From JBDTVS01 sp040007095 (lineage in GTDB: Bacteria > Acidobacteriota > Vicinamibacteria > Vicinamibacterales > CAVVIG01): DNA of 56,453 nt. Positions within the stretch are counted from its first letter, which is position 1. Each line of letters begins with the position of its first letter. The stretch covers positions 1-56,453 of the forward strand of contig JBDTVS010000119.1 in assembly GCA_040007095.1 (NCBI GenBank). The letters are read 5' to 3'. The translations under genes and the position numbers were made by a program. Positions 52,406 through 56,453 of this stretch are shown one piece after another. The notes beneath the pieces were generated by a model. That model did not search any database. It was not told where the DNA came from and saw only the letters and a program-made list of their open reading frames with translations.

Positions 52406-53817
52406 TAGGAATCCTCGGGCGTCTGGGGACGCTGACTCGAGATATGACCGGCGACTGCCTCGCGCGGGAGGGTGTCCTGGGCGCCCGTCAGGAGGTTCTT
52501 GATGCTCACCGTGCCGCTCGCACGTTCGTCGTCGCCGACAATCGCCACGAAGGGGACCTTGCGACTCGACGCGTATTTGAACTGTTTGCCGAGCTTGTCG
52601 GCCTCCGGATACACGTCCACGCGCAAGCCGGCCCTTCGCAGCTGGGAGGCGAGCGCGAGCGCATCCTTGCGCGCCTCGGTCGCCCCGCTCGCGGCCTCGG
52701 CGGGCGTCGAGGCCGCGCCCGCCCACAGCGTGACCATGACGTCCACCGCACTTCGCGCGACCTGATCCGGAAACATGTGGCGTTCGTTCATGACGAAAAT
52801 GATCCGTTCGAGGCCGAGCGAAAATCCGCACGCCGGGATATCGCGGCCGAGAAACATGCCAATGAGGTTGTCGTATCGCCCTCCGCCACCAAGGCTGCCC
52901 GCCAGGTCGGGCACGGTAATCTCCATGATCGCGCCGGTGTAGTATGACAGCCCCCGCGCCAGGCTGGGGTCGATATAGACGTGGCCCGCTCCAGCGGTGC
53001 CTTCGATCAGGCTCAAAATCTGGGCCAGCTCGCCTGATGCCGGGGTGCTGTCCGGAAACTGGATGTTCAGCCTTTCGAGCCACGAACGATTTGTCTCGTC
53101 CGCTGTCGACGCAGCCGGCGCCGGGCTCGGCTCGTCCTGCCCGGACACACTGAAAAGCCCGACGAGCATACCCGCATCAGGCGGCGCAATGCCACGGGCG
53201 ATCAGCTCCTGCTCGACCCCGGTCGGTCCAATCTTGTCCCACTTGTCGATCGCGACCAACGCACTCTCGTGCATCTCAATCGGGATGCTGCCCAATATCG
53301 CGCTCAACAACTTGCGATGATTGAGCCGCACCCGGAAATCCGCAAATCCCAATCGCGTCAGCACTTCACTGACCGCACCTATCAACTCGGCCTCCACCAG
53401 AATCGAGGCCGTGCCAATCGCATCGATGTCGCACTGATAGAATTCGCGGAACCGTCCCTTGGCGGGACGATCGGCCCGCCACACCGGCTGGATCTGATAC
53501 CGCTTGAAGAACTTCGGCAACTCGCTCTGGTACTGGGCGACGACCCGAGCGAGCGGGACGGTGAGGTCGTAGCGCAGCGCCAGGTCCGCCGCCCCGCTCG
53601 ACTCGTGCTCGCCTCGGCGGAGGATCTTGAAGATCAGCTTGTTGCCTTCCTCGCCATACTTGCCGAGGAGCGTCTCGATATTTTCGAATGCGGGCGTCTC
53701 GAGCGGCTCGAAGCCATATCGTTCGTAGACCTCGCGTACGACGCCCATCACGTACTCGCGGCGTTTGATTTCAGCCGGGAGGAAGTCGCGTGTTCCGCTT
53801 GGGGGTTTTGTCGACAT
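52405..53817 (-). CDS. hisS: Histidyl-tRNA synthetase
   Basis: A 470-aa class II synthetase. Motif 1 region 'PPSGTRDFLPAEIKRREYVM', motif 2 'QPVWRADRPAKGRFREFYQC' and the His-specific GLSYYTGAIMEI are present, with 'CGFSLGLERIIFVMNE' as motif 3. The C-terminal anticodon domain has 'ALASQLRRAGLRVDVYPEAD' and SRKVPFVAIVGDDE. A short Pro/Ala-rich insert (SVSGQDEPSPAPAASTADET) sits in the middle. It heads the hisS-aspS-phoH-ybeY cluster and overlaps aspS by one nucleotide. Confidence 0.96.
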   Translation of the reverse strand: MSTKPPSGTRDFLPAEIKRREYVMGVVREVYERYGFEPLETPAFENIETLLGKYGEEGNKLIFKILRRGEHESSGAADLALRYDLTVPLARVVAQYQSELPKFFKRYQIQPVWRADRPAKGRFREFYQCDIDAIGTASILVEAELIGAVSEVLTRLGFADFRVRLNHRKLLSAILGSIPIEMHESALVAIDKWDKIGPTGVEQELIARGIAPPDAGMLVGLFSVSGQDEPSPAPAASTADETNRSWLERLNIQFPDSTPASGELAQILSLIEGTAGAGHVYIDPSLARGLSYYTGAIMEITVPDLAGSLGGGGRYDNLIGMFLGRDIPACGFSLGLERIIFVMNERHMFPDQVARSAVDVMVTLWAGAASTPAEAASGATEARKDALALASQLRRAGLRVDVYPEADKLGKQFKYASSRKVPFVAIVGDDERASGTVSIKNLLTGAQDTLPREAVAGHISSQRPQTPEDS

Positions 53818-53835
53818 TCAGATTTGCTGGCCACG

Positions 53836-53853
53836 GTCCGCCCGAGGGCGGAC
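53836..53853. repeat. GTCCGCC-type hairpin repeat, copy 4
   Basis: GTCCGCCCGAGGGCGGAC is a perfect 8-bp stem hairpin followed by ACTACGTAC, the complement of the GTAGT that precedes copies 1 and 2. It lies just upstream of hisS on the leftward strand. Confidence 0.7.
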
Positions 53854-54053
53854 ACTACGTACACGATTCAACATTGTTCAAACCGGCCGGTCTCGCCATC
53901 CTGCCGCCGGCCATACCTTCCACAGGATCGACACGTCCGGCCGGCCGCACGACCTCGGGACTGCCCAACTGGGTGCGTACCGCACCGGCCAACGTAACGA
54001 CCGCCAACTACCAGCCCGCCTACCTGTCCACCGGTTACAACCCGGCGACACTG

Positions 54054-54074
54054 CCCAACCCGCCCCACCTGCCC
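54054..54074 (-). other. G-quadruplex-type motif just after the carbonic-anhydrase stop
   Basis: On the minus strand the four tracts GGG, GGGG, GGG and GGG are separated by loops of 5, 1 and 2 nt, satisfying the usual G3+ quadruplex pattern. It starts 2 nt after the TAA of the gamma-carbonic-anhydrase gene, so it would be in its 3' UTR. The rest of 53854-54053 is C-rich on the plus strand with no gene recognised. Confidence 0.6.
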
Positions 54075-54076
54075 TG

Positions 54077-54589
54077 TTACGTGACACCCATATATTCGAG
54101 GCGATACCCGACATAGCGGTCGGCATACCCTTGTATCCCCGCCACCTCGTCGTCTCTGAGCGGCCGCTTGACCCGTCCGGGGCTGCCCATCATCAGCGAC
54201 CGGGGCGGCACCGTCATTCCCTCCACGATCAGCGTGCCGGCCGCGATGATCGACTGGCTGCCGATGTGCGCCCCGTTGAGCACGATCGCGCCCATGCCGA
54301 TCAGGCAGCAGTCGTCAATGGTGCAGCCGTGCAGTAGCGCCGCGTGTCCCACCGTCACGTCGTCACCGATGGTGGTCGGATGCGTCTCGTTCATGACGTG
54401 AACCACGGTGCCGTCCTGGACGTTCGATCGCCGTCCGATGCGGATCCGGTGCACATCGCCCCGGATGACGACATTCATCCAGACGCTGCTCTCTTCGCCG
54501 ATTTCGACATCGCCGATGATCTGCGCGCTGTGGTCAATGAACGCGGTGGCGTGGACGCGGGGCAGGACGCCGCGGAACGGACGAAGCAT
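54077..54589 (-). CDS. Gamma-carbonic-anhydrase-like hexapeptide protein
   Basis: A 170-aa left-handed beta-helix trimeric protein, from the ATG at 54589 (MLRPFRGVLPRVHATAFIDH). The zinc-binding pattern is intact: His in HVMNETHPTTIGD, and the pair in VTVGHAALLHGC. Supporting Arg/Asp/Asn/Gln residues are in 'VVIRGDVHRIRIGRRSNVQD'. Such YrdA/CaiE-like proteins are annotated gamma-carbonic anhydrases, but only some have been shown to hydrate CO2; a ferripyochelin-binding-like or acyl-related role is an alternative. It ends with a short helix (GYADRYVGYRLEYMGVT). The gene stands alone between hisS and the cytochrome gene. Confidence 0.88.
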   Translation of the reverse strand: MLRPFRGVLPRVHATAFIDHSAQIIGDVEIGEESSVWMNVVIRGDVHRIRIGRRSNVQDGTVVHVMNETHPTTIGDDVTVGHAALLHGCTIDDCCLIGMGAIVLNGAHIGSQSIIAAGTLIVEGMTVPPRSLMMGSPGRVKRPLRDDEVAGIQGYADRYVGYRLEYMGVT

Positions 54590-54649
54590 TCGGGAAATTA
54601 TATCGTGGGGATGCCGAGACTGCAGGCGAGGACTCGGTCGGCGGTCTGA

Positions 54650-54713
54650 CACCACGAAGGCGCGAACACACGAAACCCTCGCAGGGTCTTCGTGCCTCCG
54701 CGCCGCCGTGGGT
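54650..54713. repeat. CACGAAGG-type imperfect hairpin repeat
   Basis: CCACGAAGGCGCGAACACA (from 54651) and its imperfect complement ending CCTCCGCGCCGCCGTGG (to about 54711) form a hairpin between the cytochrome stop and the carbonic-anhydrase start. This is a different sequence family from the GTCCGCC repeats. Confidence 0.5.
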
Positions 54714-54722
54714 GCCAATCCA

Positions 54723-56453
54723 TCAATTGGCGGAGACAGCTCCAGAGCCGCTCTTGCGCGGAGTCGGACCGCCCTTGAACGTCAGCAGATAGTCGCGAAT
54801 CGCGCGAATCTGTGCTTCGCCATCGCCGTTCAGGTGAGGGAACGGAGATTTCGGATAATCGGCCCAGAACGCCGGCATTCGTGTGCCGGGCAGAATGTCG
54901 GAAGGCTTCTTCAGCCACTCCAGGATCCACTCAGGCTGGAGTCGGTCAGGCGCCATCCTGAGATCAGGCGCCAGATTCGCCGTCGGCTGATCCTTCGGAA
55001 TCGCACCGAGCACGTGACACTGCTGGCACTTGAGTAATTCGAACAGCTGTTTGCCGGCCGTATCGGCATTCGACACCCGGACGATTTCGTGGGTCTGGAA
55101 CGGGCCGACCGTGTTCGAGACCGCACCGAAATAGCTGATCACGCCGTTCAGGTTGTGGTCGTCCAGGCCGAAGGTCGGCATCCGCACGTTGAGCCAGGGA
55201 CGGATGGTGATCGGACCCCGCAGAAAAGCGTAGAGCCAGTCGGGCTGCACGCGCGCGCCCTCCGGCGTCAACATCGGCGGCCCCAGAGACGCGTCCGCGA
55301 GCATCTTCCCGAAGTCGCCACCGTCCCCCTCGATGACGTGACAGCCGACACAATTGCGCCGATGGACCAGCGTTCGACCCACGCCCACGAAATCGTTCTT
55401 CGCGGAGCGGAGCGGCATCGCGGCAGGCGGCTGAATCTCGCGCTGGAAGCTCATGAGCGCGGTCAGCAGGCGATCGACTTCTTCGTCGTTGAAGTCGAAG
55501 TTCGGCATCCTCAGCTTTTCTTCAGGCTTCAACACGCGGCCACGGTCGAACACTCGAGGGTCGTGCAGCTTGGTCCGGAACCACGCCGTCTTGGAGGTGT
55601 GCGGGATGTCGGTGATGAACGCGAAATCGAGTCGCGTGACCAACTTGCTCCCTTCCTCGGACAGATCGGTGCCGATCGACTGGGCCTTCTCGAAGCCCTT
55701 GATATCGTGGCAGCTGAAACAGCCGTAGCGGCTGATGACCCGCTGGCCAAGCTCGATCGGCTTCTGCTCGGCACTGAGCTTGGCGATGGCCGCCTTCGCG
55801 TCCTCGAACGGCATCACGGCCTTGTAGTAGTCGAGAAGCACCGTATCGAACGCCTTCTGATCCGGCGTAGCCTTCGGCGTGTCGCCGGAGGGGCCCTTGA
55901 GACCGGAGAGGAACGTTGCCACATCGGCGACCTGCGCATCCGTGAGACGCAGGTTCGGCATGTAGGTCGCGGGGCTGTAGTGCTTCGGATCCCGCACCCA
56001 GTTGTAGATCCACTCGTAGGTCGTCTTGTTGCCGATGTTCTCGAGTGGCTGACCGAACGTGCGGCGCGGGCCGGCCTCGGAGCGCGCGCCCTCGCCGACA
56101 ACGTGACAGCCCTGACAGCCGATCGACTTGACGATTTCCTCGCCGCTCTTGGCGTCGCCACGCGGCGGATTCTTCACCGCGAACTCGTGCTTGTCGGCGT
56201 TGGCGAACAGATACGAGGCGATCGCATTGATCTCGACTTCGTTCCTGGTCGCGTCCTCGGGCGAGCTGTTGTTCGAGTTGTACCAGAACCTTGGCATCCA
56301 GGTGGTCGGCTTGACCGCCCGTGGATTACGAATCCAGTTCTTGACCCAGTCCGAGGTCAGCTTCGAATCGATCTTGGTCAGGATTGGCCCGGGCTTCTTG
56401 ACGTCTTCGAAGCCCTTGGTCTTGTGGCACGCATAGCAGCCGGCGCGCTCGAA
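54723..56453 (-). CDS. Five-heme modular cytochrome c (5' end outside the window)
   Basis: A partial gene: 576 codons are inside the window and the frame is open at 56453, so the start lies beyond the edge; the internal ATG at 56297 is not the start. Five CxxCH heme motifs occur at residues 6 (CYACH), 113 (CQGCH), 245 (CFSCH), 368 (CVGCH) and 476 (CQQCH), counting from the edge. After each comes a Met-Pro segment (WMPRF, YMPNL, RMPNF, RMPTF, RMPAF) that would give the second iron ligand, then a helix. It is thus a string of about five class-I-like cytochrome c modules, probably periplasmic, moving electrons in respiration. The partner oxidoreductase is not in the window. Confidence 0.9.
   Translation of the reverse strand, partial: FERAGCYACHKTKGFEDVKKPGPILTKIDSKLTSDWVKNWIRNPRAVKPTTWMPRFWYNSNNSSPEDATRNEVEINAIASYLFANADKHEFAVKNPPRGDAKSGEEIVKSIGCQGCHVVGEGARSEAGPRRTFGQPLENIGNKTTYEWIYNWVRDPKHYSPATYMPNLRLTDAQVADVATFLSGLKGPSGDTPKATPDQKAFDTVLLDYYKAVMPFEDAKAAIAKLSAEQKPIELGQRVISRYGCFSCHDIKGFEKAQSIGTDLSEEGSKLVTRLDFAFITDIPHTSKTAWFRTKLHDPRVFDRGRVLKPEEKLRMPNFDFNDEEVDRLLTALMSFQREIQPPAAMPLRSAKNDFVGVGRTLVHRRNCVGCHVIEGDGGDFGKMLADASLGPPMLTPEGARVQPDWLYAFLRGPITIRPWLNVRMPTFGLDDHNLNGVISYFGAVSNTVGPFQTHEIVRVSNADTAGKQLFELLKCQQCHVLGAIPKDQPTANLAPDLRMAPDRLQPEWILEWLKKPSDILPGTRMPAFWADYPKSPFPHLNGDGEAQIRAIRDYLLTFKGGPTPRKSGSGAVSAN

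Overview
The window is GC-rich bacterial chromosome, most likely from an Acidobacteriota member close to the Vicinamibacteria. The clues are a VWA protein of the acidobacterial VWFA-related type at 29562-30554, a secreted 'PDFSGVW' family protein at 50-1084, a large modular multiheme cytochrome c at the right edge, and dispersed GTCCGCC(TTC)AGGCGGAC hairpin repeats between genes. This taxonomy is inference from gene content. I found no rRNA, tRNA, CRISPR array, intact transposase or prophage.

Layout. 1-7 kb: a secreted protein of unknown function, a truncated response-regulator receiver overlapping a small GIY-YIG gene, rsmE, a RibD-C/DHFR-like reductase and an orphan REC-GAF-GAF-PAS-kinase-REC hybrid histidine kinase. 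7-14.5 kb: a metal-efflux locus made of an FG-GAP membrane protein and an RND tripartite pump (outer-membrane factor, adaptor, CzcA-like pump), ending in a small LecA-like lectin-domain gene that overlaps czcA by ATGA. 14.5-23.3 kb: MgtC/SapB protein, cupredoxin lipoprotein, DinB-like protein, RNB-domain ribonuclease, DEAD-box helicase, an unrecognised 672-aa beta-propeller-like protein and a type I mannose-6-phosphate isomerase. 23.4-29.3 kb: a leftward operon uvrB-mlaE-mlaF-mlaD-ytxH-DUF948-yjbR that joins nucleotide-excision repair to an MCE lipid-transport system. 29.5-39.2 kb: VWA protein, DHH phosphoesterase, a patatin-fold protein that lacks its catalytic serine, greA, a SpoU-type methyltransferase, rarA, a heptad-repeat coiled-coil protein, and mutL with a coupled 57-aa membrane protein. 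39.3-53.8 kb: ppdK with a histone-H1-like tail, then a tightly packed leftward translation and RNA-quality cluster hisS-aspS-phoH-ybeY-corC-era-recO-glyQ-glyS. 54-56.4 kb: a gamma-carbonic-anhydrase-like protein and a five-heme cytochrome c that runs off the window.

Most of the window is housekeeping or energy and envelope maintenance. No complete novel multi-gene system stands out. The least ordinary items are: (i) three long near-perfect palindromic elements that look like one or two families of non-autonomous or REP-like repeats; (ii) the Ser-less patatin coupled to greA; (iii) the LecA-like gene inside a metal-efflux operon; (iv) the unrecognised propeller protein; (v) the truncated receiver/GIY-YIG overlap; and (vi) a G-quadruplex-type motif directly after the carbonic-anhydrase stop codon.
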